A stretch of DNA of 64,000 bases from Silvimonas amylolytica (lineage in GTDB: Bacteria; Pseudomonadota; Gammaproteobacteria; Burkholderiales; Chitinibacteraceae). Shown piece by piece: positions 37,443 through 46,465 of the stretch. The stretch is from assembly GCF_014645555.1 (NCBI RefSeq), contig NZ_BMLY01000004.1:115786-179785 (forward strand), given 5' to 3'. Under the pieces are notes generated by a model. That model worked only from the letters and a program-made list of their open reading frames with translations. It was not told the origin of the DNA and did not search any database. The translations under genes were made by a program, and so were the position numbers. Each line of letters opens with the position of its first letter. Position 1 is the first letter of the stretch.

Positions 37443-38300
37443 ATGTCACTCCTTCGATCTCCCTCTGAAATTGTCGATTACATGGCGCATCACGGCACCG
37501 AAAAAGCCGTGATGCCGGTTTGGCGGCTTGGCCTGATGGCTGTGCTGGGCGGTATGTTTATCGGTCTGGGCACTTTGCTGGCCATGGAAGTCGCCGGTGG
37601 CGCCACCGGCCTGGCTGCATCCAACCCCGGGTTGCAGAAATTCTTGTTCGGTGCGGTGTTTCCGCTAGGCTTTATTGCGGTGACGCTCACGGGTGTTGAT
37701 CTGTTTACATCCAACTGCGCCGGCGGGTTTACCGCCTGGTGGCAAGGTGGCATTGGCGCCAAAACCCTGACGCGCTTCTGGGTTATCTCTTTTGCAGGCA
37801 ATGCGATTGGTGCAGTGGTAACCGCCTGGTTGTTCGGCCTGGAAACCCATTTGCTGACTTCTGATGCAGCGACCCAGTATCTGATTGCGATTGCCAACGG
37901 CAAGGTATCCCACCCGTTCTGGATGACCTTCACCAAGGGTTTGCTGGCGAATATGCTGGTGTGCGTCGCATCGATGCAGGGTTATTCGGCCAAAGACACC
38001 TTCGGGCGGATGCTGGGTATCTGGTTCCCGGTGATGGCATTTGTCACACTGGGTATGGAGCACAGTATTGCCAACCTGTTTATCATTCCCGCAGCCATGA
38101 TGGCTGGGGCTGATATCAGCGTGAGCCAGTTTGTGATTGGCAACCTGATCCCGGCGACACTGGGCAATCTGGTGGGCGGCGCATTGCTGATCGGCCTGCC
38201 TTATGCGCTGATTTATCTGCCGGTACGCAAGAAGCCTGTTGCAACTACCAACCATGCGCACCCAGTGGCAGAAGGTTGCGTGCCCGACCTGGTCCCATGA
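37443..38300 (+). CDS. Formate/nitrite transporter family channel
   Basis: 285 residues with about six transmembrane helices in the aquaporin-like fold of FocA and NirC pentamers. Family motifs include the first SPSEIVDYM helix, LTGVDLFTSN (the omega-loop region), KGLLANMLVCVA and FVTLGMEHSIANLF with the conserved central His. It moves formate, nitrite or a similar small anion across the inner membrane. Sequence does not separate FocA from NirC. A perfect FNR box lies upstream, pointing to use under low oxygen, and a bidirectional terminator follows. Confidence 0.9.
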   Translation: MSLLRSPSEIVDYMAHHGTEKAVMPVWRLGLMAVLGGMFIGLGTLLAMEVAGGATGLAASNPGLQKFLFGAVFPLGFIAVTLTGVDLFTSNCAGGFTAWWQGGIGAKTLTRFWVISFAGNAIGAVVTAWLFGLETHLLTSDAATQYLIAIANGKVSHPFWMTFTKGLLANMLVCVASMQGYSAKDTFGRMLGIWFPVMAFVTLGMEHSIANLFIIPAAMMAGADISVSQFVIGNLIPATLGNLVGGALLIGLPYALIYLPVRKKPVATTNHAHPVAEGCVPDLVP

Positions 38301-38323
38301 TCGGGCTTGTCGGCATGATCCAG

Positions 38324-38354
38324 AAAAAAAAGGCCGCAATGAGCGGCCTTTTTT
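38324..38354. terminator. Bidirectional terminator between the channel gene and osmC-like gene
   Basis: Stem GGCCGC/GCGGCC with an AATGA loop flanked by eight A and six T residues. The flanking genes are convergent. Confidence 0.92.
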
Positions 38355-38376
38355 ACATGCGGTGTGCCCGCAACGC

Positions 38377-38796
38377 TTAGTCCGCTTCGCGGATTTCGAA
38401 GTCGTGTGTGATATCTGCTGTCTTGCCCAGCATGATAGAAGCAGAACAATACTTTTCTGCCGAGAGTTTGATTGCGCGCTCTACCATCTCTGGTTTGAGT
38501 GCCTTGCCAGTCACAATGAAGTGAAAATGGATGCGGGTGAAAACCTTCGGGTCTTCAGTGGCGCGGTCTGAATCGACCTCCACCACGCAGTCGCGTACAT
38601 CGGCGCGGCTCTTTTTCAGAATGTGGATCACATCGTACGTCGTGCAGCCGACGGTGCCCATAAGTACCAGTTCCATCGGGCGCGGGCCCAGATTGCGGCC
38701 ACCACCTTCAGGTGCACCGTCCATAAGCACTGCATGGCCAGAGCCGGACTCGGCCAGGAAACTGACTGCTTCAACCCATTTCAATCGCGCTTTCAT
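38377..38796 (-). CDS. OsmC-family redox protein
   Basis: 139 residues starting MKARLKWVEAVSFLAESGSG (a second ATG sits one codon upstream). The OsmC/Ohr fold has a cysteine in MGTVGCTTYDV (about 49) and another in SAEKYCSASIML (about 113), the pair that reduces peroxides in this family. The sequence belongs to the YhfA-like branch, whose physiological substrate is uncertain. It is convergent with the channel gene. Confidence 0.88.
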   Translation of the reverse strand: MKARLKWVEAVSFLAESGSGHAVLMDGAPEGGGRNLGPRPMELVLMGTVGCTTYDVIHILKKSRADVRDCVVEVDSDRATEDPKVFTRIHFHFIVTGKALKPEMVERAIKLSAEKYCSASIMLGKTADITHDFEIREAD

Positions 38797-38919
38797 CATC
38801 AACCCGCTTGTCTGTCTGAATATAAAGATTATATGTGGAGCCCGATTGTAGCCTTTCAATCCGGCGCCAGACCAGCAGGGGCGGGCTTTGCCTGAATTGC
38901 GGCGTTGCAACAATTTTGC

Positions 38920-38949
38920 TTGAAACGGTTTAGCTGTTTGTCATATACT
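38920..38949 (+). promoter_or_regulatory. Sigma-70 promoter for the candidate small RNA (P1)
   Basis: TTGAAA (38920–38925), an 18-base spacer and TATACT (38944–38949). Transcription should begin near 38956. Confidence 0.65.
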
Positions 38950-38955
38950 CAAATC

Positions 38956-39045
38956 GCAACGTCAAGGTCCGCCTTGATGTTGTCTCCTCCATCCTCCTTC
39001 TTTGGTGGAATTCAGCGCAATCCAGACCAGGATTGCGTTTTTTTT
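38956..39045 (+). ncRNA. Candidate small RNA, about 90 nt, upstream of rplM
   Basis: The predicted transcript begins just after promoter P1. It has an 11-bp 5' stem-loop (38957–38967 with 38972–38982, loop TCCG, one G·U pair), then an open stretch with three CTCC units (TCTCCTCCATCCTCC at 38983–38997), and ends in a textbook terminator (39016–39045). The CU-rich part is complementary to Shine-Dalgarno sequences, as in sRNAs that block translation by pairing with GGAGG. A second promoter downstream serves rplM, so this unit can stand alone. The alternative is a transcription-attenuation leader of the ribosomal operon. No known RNA family was recognised. Confidence 0.5.
39016..39045 (+). terminator. 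Intrinsic terminator inside the rplM upstream region
   Basis: Perfect 8-bp stem CGCAATCC/GGATTGCG, six-base loop and eight T residues (39038–39045). It would end transcripts from P1 about 110 bases before the L13 start codon. Confidence 0.9.
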
Positions 39046-39087
39046 GCCACCGTATGTCAGAGTTAACCATTTCCGATGCATTCAGGT

Positions 39088-39117
39088 TTGACAGAGCCTT
39101 GAATACAGGGATAAAAT
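39088..39117 (+). promoter_or_regulatory. Sigma-70 promoter for rplM–rpsI (P2)
   Basis: TTGACA (39088–39093), an 18-base spacer and TAAAAT (39112–39117). It lies after the terminator at 39016–39045 and 40 bases before the L13 ATG. Confidence 0.65.
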
Positions 39118-39157
39118 CCGCGACTTTCTCCAAATCGAATTGTGGATACGAGCAGTT

Positions 39158-39586
39158 ATGAAAACTTTTTCTGCCAAGCCGCACGAGGTAAAGCGCGAGT
39201 GGTACGTCGTTGACGCCACTGACAAAGTGCTGGGTCGTCTCGCGGCTGAAATCGCCAAGCGTCTGCGTGGCAAGCACAAGGCCGAGTACACCCCTCACGT
39301 TGATACGGGCGACTACATCGTAGTGGTTAACGCAGACAAACTGCGCGTAACCGGTGACAAGGCAACGTCCAAGATTTACTACCGTCACTCCGGTTTCCCG
39401 GGCGGTATCTATGAACGTACCTTCACTGAACTGCAAAACAAGTTCCCGGGCCGTGTGCTCGAGACCGCAGTGAAAGGCATGCTGCCGAAGGGCCCACTGG
39501 GCTACGCCATGCTGAAGAAGCTGAAGGTTTATGCTGGCACTGAGCATCCGCACTCTGCCCAGCTGCCGCAAGTTCTGGATATCTAA
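39158..39586 (+). CDS. rplM: 50S ribosomal protein L13
   Basis: 142 residues starting [20 protein letters not shown], the usual length. L13 is an early-assembly protein of the large subunit. The ATG at 39158 is chosen on family alignment; the frame is open slightly upstream. The gene is followed 11 bases later by rpsI, the standard L13–S9 operon. Confidence 0.98.
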   Translation: MKTFSAKPHEVKREWYVVDATDKVLGRLAAEIAKRLRGKHKAEYTPHVDTGDYIVVVNADKLRVTGDKATSKIYYRHSGFPGGIYERTFTELQNKFPGRVLETAVKGMLPKGPLGYAMLKKLKVYAGTEHPHSAQLPQVLDI

Positions 39587-39597
39587 GGAAAGCCCAA

Positions 39598-39990
39598 ATG
39601 GTAGGTAAATACTATTACGGTACCGGTCGTCGCAAGAGCGCAGTTGCTCGTGTGTTTCTGACCAAGGGCACCGGTAACATCGTTGTTAACGGCAAGCCGC
39701 TGGATCAATACTTCGCTCGTGAAACCGGCCGCATGGTCGTTCGCCAGCCGCTGGAACTGACCCAGAACCTCGAATCCTTTGACATTCTGGTCAATGTGGT
39801 TGGTGGTGGCGAAACCGGTCAAGCCGGCGCACTGCGTCACGGCATCACCCGCGCTCTGATCGACTTCTCTGCTGAACTGAAGCCGACTCTGAAGGCTGCT
39901 GGTCTGGTTACTCGCGATGCGCGTGAAGTTGAACGTAAGAAGGTTGGTCTGCGCAAGGCCCGCCGTCGCAAGCAATTCTCCAAGCGTTAA
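39598..39990 (+). CDS. rpsI: 30S ribosomal protein S9
   Basis: 130 residues with the family opening [17 protein letters not shown] and the conserved basic end RRKQFSKR, whose last Arg reaches the P-site tRNA. AAGGA lies before the ATG. A terminator follows. Confidence 0.98.
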   Translation: MVGKYYYGTGRRKSAVARVFLTKGTGNIVVNGKPLDQYFARETGRMVVRQPLELTQNLESFDILVNVVGGGETGQAGALRHGITRALIDFSAELKPTLKAAGLVTRDAREVERKKVGLRKARRRKQFSKR

Positions 39991-40018
39991 TTCGCTGCGA
40001 GTGTTTCTTGCTCAAAAG

Positions 40019-40043
40019 AACCGCCCCTTGTGGGCGGTTTTTT
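40019..40043 (+). terminator. Intrinsic terminator of rplM–rpsI
   Basis: Stem AACCGCCC/GGGCGGTT with a short loop and six T residues, 28 bases after the S9 stop codon. Confidence 0.92.
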
Positions 40044-40231
40044 CATTTTCAGGCTCCGGTCTATGGATGTGTGTCCTGGCTTCATGCTTTTATGTCCGTT
40101 TTTTGACCTCTGACGAGTGGCCGGCGTCAGCAGACTTGCGATGGCGTGCGTTACAGAGATCGCAGTAAGGTAGACCGTTTAGTCTGTTATTATCTTCAGT
40201 CTGACTTTTTAGCCATGGGAGACAAGCAAAC

Positions 40232-41275
40232 ATGATCAACGTGGGTATTGTTGGCGGCACCGGTTACACCGGCGTAGAACTGCTGCGTTTGTTGTCCCGC
40301 CATGGTGGCGCCCGGATCAAGGCTGTTACCTCGCGCAAGGAAGCCGGCATGCCGGTTGCTGACATGTTCCCGAGCCTGCGTGGCTGCGTGGATGTCGCGT
40401 TTTCCTCGCCGGATGACTCTGACCTCAAGCAATGCGACGTCGTGTTCTTTGCTACTCCGCATGGTGTGGCTATGGCTCAGGCGCGCGAACTGCTTGAAGC
40501 GGGCGTCAAGGTGATTGATCTGGCTGCGGATTTCCGGCTGAAAGATCCTGAAGAATTCCAGAAGTGGTATGCCATGGCGCATACCTGTACTGACCTCCTG
40601 GCTGAAGCTGTATACGGCTTGCCAGAAGTGAATCGTGAGGCCATCCGCAAGGCCCGTCTGATTGGTATGGCAGGCTGTTACCCGACCTCTGTGCAACTCG
40701 GTTTCAAACCTCTGCTGGACGGTGGCAAGAAACTCATCGACACCCAGACGCTGATCGCTGACTGTAAATCCGGCGTGTCCGGCGCCGGCCGCAAGGCTGA
40801 AGTGGGTACGTTGTTTGCCGAAGCGGGTGACAATTTCAAAGCTTATGGCGTGAAGGGGCATCGTCACTCGCCGGAAATGATCCAGGGGCTGACTGCTATT
40901 CACGGCGCTCCGGTCAATCTGACCTTCGTGCCGCATCTGACGCCGCTGATTCGCGGCATTCATTCCACGTTGTACGCGCGTATCCTGCCCGAGGCGCGCG
41001 ATACAGATTTCCAGAAGTTGTTTGAAGACTGCTTTGCCAACGAGCCGTTCGTGGATGTGATGCCGGCAGGTGCCACACCGGAAACCCGTTCTGTGCGTGG
41101 TTCCAACTACGCCCGGATTGCGGTTCATCGCCCGGGAAATGGCGATCTTCTGATTATTCTGGTGGTGGAAGATAACCTCGTGAAGGGCGCTTCTGGCCAG
41201 GCGGTACAAGTGATGAACCTGATGTTCGGCTTGCCGGAACAGCAGGGCCTCGACATTGTCCCGCTGCTGCCCTGA
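40232..41275 (+). CDS. argC: N-acetyl-gamma-glutamyl-phosphate reductase
   Basis: 347 residues. NADP-binding [13 protein letters not shown] is at the start, the catalytic Cys is in [14 protein letters not shown] (about 149) and a catalytic His lies in GHRHSPE. It reduces N-acetylglutamyl phosphate in arginine synthesis. The next three genes (a coiled-coil membrane protein, bactofilin and erpA) follow on the same strand, a usual betaproteobacterial order. Confidence 0.97.
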   Translation: MINVGIVGGTGYTGVELLRLLSRHGGARIKAVTSRKEAGMPVADMFPSLRGCVDVAFSSPDDSDLKQCDVVFFATPHGVAMAQARELLEAGVKVIDLAADFRLKDPEEFQKWYAMAHTCTDLLAEAVYGLPEVNREAIRKARLIGMAGCYPTSVQLGFKPLLDGGKKLIDTQTLIADCKSGVSGAGRKAEVGTLFAEAGDNFKAYGVKGHRHSPEMIQGLTAIHGAPVNLTFVPHLTPLIRGIHSTLYARILPEARDTDFQKLFEDCFANEPFVDVMPAGATPETRSVRGSNYARIAVHRPGNGDLLIILVVEDNLVKGASGQAVQVMNLMFGLPEQQGLDIVPLLP

Positions 41276-41288
41276 GGTCCGCTGACTC

Positions 41289-41999
41289 ATGCGACGGCGG
41301 CTTTACCGTTTGCAAAGGGCGCGGCTGACCGCCGCGCCCTTGTCTGTCAAACCGGCACCAGGTGTCACCGGTCGGCTATTGCAATTGACAACGCTGGTCG
41401 GCGTCTTGTCGGTGGCGGTCGTGACGGGGGTATGGTGGGGCTATCAGAATGGTTCGAGGCAGGAAAGTGAGCGCTTGGGGCAAGCCGCCAGAGCGTCACT
41501 GGCCAATGCCAGTGCGTTGGCTCAGGTCAGCTTGCAGCTCGCAGAGAAAACCCAGCAATTGCAAATGGCCGATGCAGCACGTGCGGCGCTCGCCGGTGAT
41601 CTTTCCAGCGCTCAGCAGGAGCTGGCCAGCAGTCGCGAGCGCCTTGCCTTTTTCGAGACATTGCTTACGGCCAATGATCGCGCTCATCAGGTGAGTTTTG
41701 CCTCCTGTGAGTTTGAACCGGGCGAGCAGAACAAATGGCATTACCGTCTCACGGTGGTGCAAGGGGTAGATCGCGCCCCGGAGTTTGATGGTGTGCTCAA
41801 CATCTCTGCCACCAGCAAGGCCAAACCCGCGCGGATCGAATTCGCGCAGCAAACGGTACGGGTCAAGCACTATCAGCGTATCGAAGGGGATGTCACGTTG
41901 CCCGATGGCGCACGGCCTGAGCTGTTTGAGGCCACGCTGGGCGTCAAGGATGCCAGGACCACACTGGCGCAATGTCAGAAGAAAGCCGGAGGAATTTGA
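41289..41999 (+). CDS. Membrane protein with coiled coil, DUF6776-like, paired with bactofilin
   Basis: 236 residues. One transmembrane helix (about 33–51) is followed by a coiled coil (about 60–120, ALAQVSLQLAEKTQQLQMADAA-type heptads) and a beta-rich C-terminal domain (about 125–230). The topology points to a periplasmic domain. The stop codon overlaps the bactofilin start as TGATG. This protein accompanies bactofilin in many betaproteobacteria and may link the cytoskeletal polymer to the envelope, which is an inference from position. Confidence 0.7.
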   Translation: MRRRLYRLQRARLTAAPLSVKPAPGVTGRLLQLTTLVGVLSVAVVTGVWWGYQNGSRQESERLGQAARASLANASALAQVSLQLAEKTQQLQMADAARAALAGDLSSAQQELASSRERLAFFETLLTANDRAHQVSFASCEFEPGEQNKWHYRLTVVQGVDRAPEFDGVLNISATSKAKPARIEFAQQTVRVKHYQRIEGDVTLPDGARPELFEATLGVKDARTTLAQCQKKAGGI

Positions 42000-42424
42000 T
42001 GTTCAAGAACAAAAAGGGTAGCCAGCGTATCGACAGCCTGATCGGTCAAGGCAGTGCGGTCAGTGGCGATGTCGTGTTTGCCGGTGGCTTGCGGGTTGAT
42101 GGCACCATTCGTGGCAGTGTGACCGCAGCGGATGAAAAAAATGGCACGCTCGTCGTCTCGGAGAAAGCCAGGGTTGAAGGCAAGGTGCGCTGCAGCCATC
42201 TTGTACTGAACGGTGAAGTCGTCGGCCCGATCGAGTGTTCGCAGTTTGTCGAGTTGCAGCCCAAAGCCCGGATCAAGGGTGATCTCACCTACAAGATGCT
42301 GGAAATGCATCCGGGTGCAGTGATTGAAGGCCGGTTGATCCCGCTGGCAGGTGCTACGGTCGTCACGCCTGCTGCCGAAAAGACTGCACCGAGTGCGCAA
42401 GAGAAAGAAACCGCACACGTCTGA
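41999..42424 (+). CDS. Bactofilin (polymer-forming cytoskeletal protein)
   Basis: 141 residues. A right-handed beta-helix core (about 15–115, with GLRVDGTIRGSV, GKVRCSHLVLNGEVVGPIE and KARIKGDLTYKMLEMHPGAVIEG) is flanked by short disordered ends. Bactofilins assemble into filaments without nucleotides, often at the membrane, and help place cell-wall enzymes. The ATG at 41999 overlaps the preceding stop by one base and GGAGGA lies just upstream. Confidence 0.93.
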   Translation: MFKNKKGSQRIDSLIGQGSAVSGDVVFAGGLRVDGTIRGSVTAADEKNGTLVVSEKARVEGKVRCSHLVLNGEVVGPIECSQFVELQPKARIKGDLTYKMLEMHPGAVIEGRLIPLAGATVVTPAAEKTAPSAQEKETAHV

Positions 42425-42532
42425 GGGGCGCCGCATGAATGCGATGCCCGCTTTGTCCGTTTGACAGATTGACCGCCCGCCATGCGAGGCGGATAATCCA
42501 ACTATATTAGTCAACTATTGCAGGAGCATCCC

Positions 42533-42883
42533 ATGAATGCGGTAGCCGAAATGCCGAGCCCGTTCATTTTCACTGATTCCGCGGCCAGCAAGGTACGCGA
42601 ACTGATCGAGGAAGAAGGTAATCCCGATCTGAAATTGCGCGTATTCGTGACCGGTGGTGGCTGCTCTGGCTTTCAGTACGGCTTCACGTTCGATGAAATC
42701 GTCAACGAAGATGACACCCCGGTCGAGAAAAGTGGTGTAACCCTGCTGATCGATCCGATGAGCTACCAGTACCTGGTTGGTGCTGAAATCGACTACGTCG
42801 AAAGCCTGGAAGGTTCGCAATTCACCATCAAGAACCCGAACGCTACCTCTACCTGCGGGTGCGGTTCTTCGTTCTCGGTCTGA
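42533..42883 (+). CDS. erpA: Iron-sulfur cluster insertion protein
   Basis: 116 residues. The A-type carrier motifs are [11 protein letters not shown] (Cys near 49) and the C-terminal CGCGSSF pair. ErpA passes Fe–S clusters to apoproteins, including isoprenoid enzymes of the MEP pathway. The ATG at 42533 has AGGAG at six-base spacing; an earlier ATG in frame is less likely. Confidence 0.96.
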   Translation: MNAVAEMPSPFIFTDSAASKVRELIEEEGNPDLKLRVFVTGGGCSGFQYGFTFDEIVNEDDTPVEKSGVTLLIDPMSYQYLVGAEIDYVESLEGSQFTIKNPNATSTCGCGSSFSV

Positions 42884-42903
42884 CCGGTCACTACGACCAA
42901 ATC

Positions 42904-42934
42904 AAAAAAGGAAGTCTGCGGACTTCCTTTTTTT
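42904..42934. terminator. Terminator after erpA
   Basis: Stem AAAAAAGGAAGTC/GACTTCCTTTTTT with a TGCG loop, 21 bases after the stop codon. Confidence 0.92.
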
Positions 42935-42983
42935 ATGTCTGGGATATCCATAATGAAGCTTTTCCGGTCACGAGGGTGGGTTC

Positions 42984-44501
42984 ATGTTTGAAGCAGCAGA
43001 ACTGGGTCACCATATCGATAAGGCTACTTACAAGGCCGAAGAGCCCGGCTTGCGTGAGGCGCTGCTCGATCTGCAATACCAGTTGCATGAGCGCGCAGAG
43101 CGGTCGGTGGTGATCTTGCTGAGTGGCGTGCCCACGGCCGGCAAGGGCGAAATGGCCAACAAGCTGATGGAGTGGCTCGATCCACGCCATATCGCTACCC
43201 ACGCTTTTGGTACGCATTCACAAGACGATGCCGGTCGCCCGGAGATGTACCGCTTCTGGCGTAGCCTGCCGCCCAAAGGCCAGATCTCCATCCTGTTTGG
43301 TGGTTGGTATGCCGGGCCGATCTGGGAAGGTGAGCAACAACAGGATTTTGCCGCCTGGCAGCGCGAGGCAGAAAAAATTGCACGCTTTGAGCGCATGCTG
43401 GCATCGGAAGGTGTGCTGTTGCTCAAGTTCTGGCTGCATTTATCTGCCGATGAACTCAAAAAGCGGATGAAAGCACTCTCTGACAACCCGCTCACGGCCT
43501 GGCGGATAGCCGACGAAGACCACGTGTATCTCAAACACTATCAGCGCAACCTGGAGGGCGCCCGCAAGCTCTTGATGGCGACCAATCTGGCTGATGCGCC
43601 ATGGCGTGTGGTCGAGTGCGTGGATGAAAACTTCCGGGCGCTCACTGTGGGTCGCCAGTTGAAGGACGCGCTGGCGCATCACGTTGCTCAAAGTGGCCAG
43701 ACAGAAAATCGCGTTGATGCGCCGCCTTTGCTGGCACCGGTGGATGGCTTGCGGCTGCTAGATACACTCAAGCTGGATCAGGATCTCGACAAGAAAGACT
43801 ATCAGCGCGAACTTGAGCTATTGCAAGGTCGCCTCAATGGGCTCAGCCGCGATCCGGGTTTCAGGAACATGGCAGTTGTTGTGGCATTTGAAGGCATGGA
43901 TGCCGCAGGCAAGGGCGGTAGCATTCGCCGTATCACCGGTGCGCTGGATGTACGCAGCTATCAGGTCGTGCCCATCGCAGCGCCGACTGATGAAGAAAAA
44001 GCCCAGCCCTGGCTATGGCGTTTCTGGCGACATGTCCCCGCGCGTGGCCGCTTTACCGTGTTTGATCGAACCTGGTATGGTCGGGTGCTGGTGGAGCGCA
44101 TCGAAGGGTTTGCCCGTGTGCCGGAATGGATGCGTGCCTACAACGAGATCAACGATTTTGAAATGCAACTCGATGCCGCGAACGTGATCGTGGTGAAATT
44201 CTGGCTGGCCATTGATGACGAAGAACAACTCAAGCGCTTCAAGGCGCGCGAAGAGATTGGCTACAAACGATTCAAGATTACCGATGATGACTGGCGCAAC
44301 CGCGAAAAATGGAGTCAGTACATTGAAGCGGCAAGCGACATGATTGAGCGCACCAGCACGCCTTATGCGCCCTGGCACCTGATTGGCGCCAATAACAAGT
44401 ATCATGCGCGGATCAAAGTGCTGCAGACGCTGTGCGAAACCATTGAGGCGCGTCTTGCACGACGGCAGACGGCGGACAAAGCCGCACACAAGAAAAAGTA
44501 G
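42984..44501 (+). CDS. pap: Polyphosphate:AMP phosphotransferase (two-domain PPK2)
   Basis: 505 residues made of two PPK2 domains (about 15–235 and 265–490). Walker A loops are GVPTAGKGE (first) and GMDAAGKGG (second); lid-type motifs are WRFWRHVPARG and DRTWYGRVLVERIEG. In the two-domain class the C-terminal half is the active kinase that uses polyphosphate to turn AMP into ADP, and the N-terminal half is degenerate. Here the first loop differs (PTAGKGE), consistent with that. It helps recover nucleotides from polyphosphate stores. Confidence 0.93.
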   Translation: MFEAAELGHHIDKATYKAEEPGLREALLDLQYQLHERAERSVVILLSGVPTAGKGEMANKLMEWLDPRHIATHAFGTHSQDDAGRPEMYRFWRSLPPKGQISILFGGWYAGPIWEGEQQQDFAAWQREAEKIARFERMLASEGVLLLKFWLHLSADELKKRMKALSDNPLTAWRIADEDHVYLKHYQRNLEGARKLLMATNLADAPWRVVECVDENFRALTVGRQLKDALAHHVAQSGQTENRVDAPPLLAPVDGLRLLDTLKLDQDLDKKDYQRELELLQGRLNGLSRDPGFRNMAVVVAFEGMDAAGKGGSIRRITGALDVRSYQVVPIAAPTDEEKAQPWLWRFWRHVPARGRFTVFDRTWYGRVLVERIEGFARVPEWMRAYNEINDFEMQLDAANVIVVKFWLAIDDEEQLKRFKAREEIGYKRFKITDDDWRNREKWSQYIEAASDMIERTSTPYAPWHLIGANNKYHARIKVLQTLCETIEARLARRQTADKAAHKKK

Positions 44502-44572
44502 CATCCATTCTGAACCTGATGCCGGTCTGCTCTGCGGTCCGTGCGTTTTTTTAGCTTGTCGGAGACTCGAGC

Positions 44573-45163
44573 ATGAAACCTATCCTTGATGCAGCCGTGC
44601 TGGATCAACTGTTCGTTAACGCCCGCACCTATAGCCATTTCAAGCCGCAAGAAGTCACCGACGCTACCCTCAAGCGTCTGTACGAACTTTGCCGTTATGC
44701 GCCGACGGCTGCCAACTCTAACCCGGCTCGTTTTGTGTTCGTCAAATCACAAACAGCCAAAGAAAAACTCAAGCCGGCGTTGTCGGCAGGTAACGTCGAC
44801 AAAACGATGGCTGCGCCCGTGACCGTGATCGTCGCGTACGATCTGGAATTCTACGAAAAACTGCCCAAGCTGTTTCCGCATGTCGATGCGCGCGCCTGGT
44901 TTGCGGGTAACGATGGCGCCATCCAGAGCACCGCGTTTCGCAACGGTAGCCTGCAGGGTGCATATTTGATCGAAGCCGCGCGTGCATTGGGTCTGGACTG
45001 CGGTCCGATGTCCGGGTTTGATAACGCTGCAGTCGATGCGGCGTTTTTTGCAGGAACAAGCTGGAAATCCAACTTCCTCATCAACCTGGGTTATGGGGAC
45101 GATACGCAACTGCATCCGCGTAATCCGCGCCTGGATTTCGACGAAGCCTGCCGTATCGATTAA
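44573..45163 (+). CDS. rutE: Nitroreductase-family protein, RutE-like
   Basis: 196 residues. The FMN-binding fold is shown by [33 protein letters not shown] and [21 protein letters not shown]. It matches RutE, described as a malonic semialdehyde reductase of pyrimidine catabolism, but no other rut genes are nearby, so a general NAD(P)H-dependent reductase role is equally possible. GGAG precedes the ATG by eight bases. Confidence 0.85.
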   Translation: MKPILDAAVLDQLFVNARTYSHFKPQEVTDATLKRLYELCRYAPTAANSNPARFVFVKSQTAKEKLKPALSAGNVDKTMAAPVTVIVAYDLEFYEKLPKLFPHVDARAWFAGNDGAIQSTAFRNGSLQGAYLIEAARALGLDCGPMSGFDNAAVDAAFFAGTSWKSNFLINLGYGDDTQLHPRNPRLDFDEACRID

Positions 45164-45314
45164 GCTTGATGCGGCCGCTTTTCTGCGGCCGGGCTGCGCG
45201 CCACCCATCCGGGTGGTGTCGCGGCACGAATAACAATGATAAGCCGTGGTTGCCAGGCCATTGACCTGGCACCGGCCGTGGATGGTCACATCCACTTTGG
45301 GGATTGCACGCAAC

Positions 45315-46391
45315 ATGAGTGACTGGAGTGTCTGGAAAGCGCTGGAAGACTGGCGCAGCCGCAAGCACGAACTCGACCCGATGTTTGCCGCTGCCGGCGT
45401 TGCGCCGGAGCTGGAATCCATGGTGTCGCGCGTGCTGGTGGACATTCGCCGGGCGCCCCCGACCCCACCGCTGGCCAGCGGCAACAAGCCACAAGATGAC
45501 GACGAATATCGTCGCTACACGGAAGCTTTTTACCGGCATTACGATGACAGCCTGTTCAAGGCGGAGTCTTTGCTGCGTCACCCGTGGGTGCCAGAAGCCG
45601 AACCGCTGGCACGTAACGTACGCAATGAGGTCACCCGGTTGCGTCAGGCCATGGAAGCCAATCCAGGCAAGCTGCCTGACTTTGGCCGCCTTGAAACTGC
45701 GCTGGGGCATTATCTCAAGCTCGATGACCCCTCGCTGCCGATTAATCCGCAGATGCTGGCAGCACGCAAACAGACGCTGACTGAAGTGGCGGGTTATCCG
45801 CTCCTGGTGCAGCATTCTCAAGCGCACCAGTTCAATGATTTGCTGCCACCTATGGCATCCGAATCGTTTGAACTGGATTACAACCAGCACCTGCAAACCT
45901 ATCTGGACACGCCCTGGTTGCACTCGCGCCTGATTACCCAATGGTACGCCACGGTCTCCATTGAAATCGCCATGGCCAAACGCAAGCGTGATGCGGTGAA
46001 TGATGAACGCCTGCGCGAGGGGCTAGGCTGGCGTTGGCCCGCACCATCGGTGTGGCTGAAGGATTTCGATCAGGCGGACCAGATGTGGTACCTGGTGCTG
46101 GTGATCATCGCCATTGCTGCGCTCTTTATGGAGTGGTGGCTCCTGGCTTTTGCCATCATCATCTGGATGAACCTCTCCTTGGCGGCATTCCGGCGCGAAC
46201 AAAAAGAAATCGAACGCCGCCGCGCCCACGTGGTTGCCCGGTTGCACTTGCTCAAAAAAGTGCGTGACCGCTTTGCCAATGGCCACACACCACTGGAGCG
46301 GCTGGAAACCCAGTTGCATCAACTGGATGAAGGCGATCTATTGAATGATCGTTTCCTGCAGCTTCTGCGGCTGCATCAACACACCGCCTGA
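45315..46391 (+). CDS. Membrane protein of unknown function
   Basis: 358 residues from the ATG giving [13 protein letters not shown]; upstream codons are open but look non-coding. A long soluble N-terminal part (1–255) rich in Trp, Pro and charged residues is followed by two adjacent transmembrane helices (about 257–292, [21 protein letters not shown]) and a charged, probably coiled-coil tail ([20 protein letters not shown]). I do not recognise the family. It lies between rutE and recQ on the same strand. Confidence 0.7.
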   Translation: MSDWSVWKALEDWRSRKHELDPMFAAAGVAPELESMVSRVLVDIRRAPPTPPLASGNKPQDDDEYRRYTEAFYRHYDDSLFKAESLLRHPWVPEAEPLARNVRNEVTRLRQAMEANPGKLPDFGRLETALGHYLKLDDPSLPINPQMLAARKQTLTEVAGYPLLVQHSQAHQFNDLLPPMASESFELDYNQHLQTYLDTPWLHSRLITQWYATVSIEIAMAKRKRDAVNDERLREGLGWRWPAPSVWLKDFDQADQMWYLVLVIIAIAALFMEWWLLAFAIIIWMNLSLAAFRREQKEIERRRAHVVARLHLLKKVRDRFANGHTPLERLETQLHQLDEGDLLNDRFLQLLRLHQHTA

Positions 46392-46465
46392 CACTGTTAT
46401 GCGCGAAAGCGGGGTGCCGGCAGCGCGGCTGCGGTAAAATCACGCCTTTCTTGCAAGCCGCACTT

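Noticed and set aside
40196-41290. Open frame of 364 codons opposite argC
   Set aside because: Complete antisense shadow of argC, with composition typical of reverse-frame artefacts.
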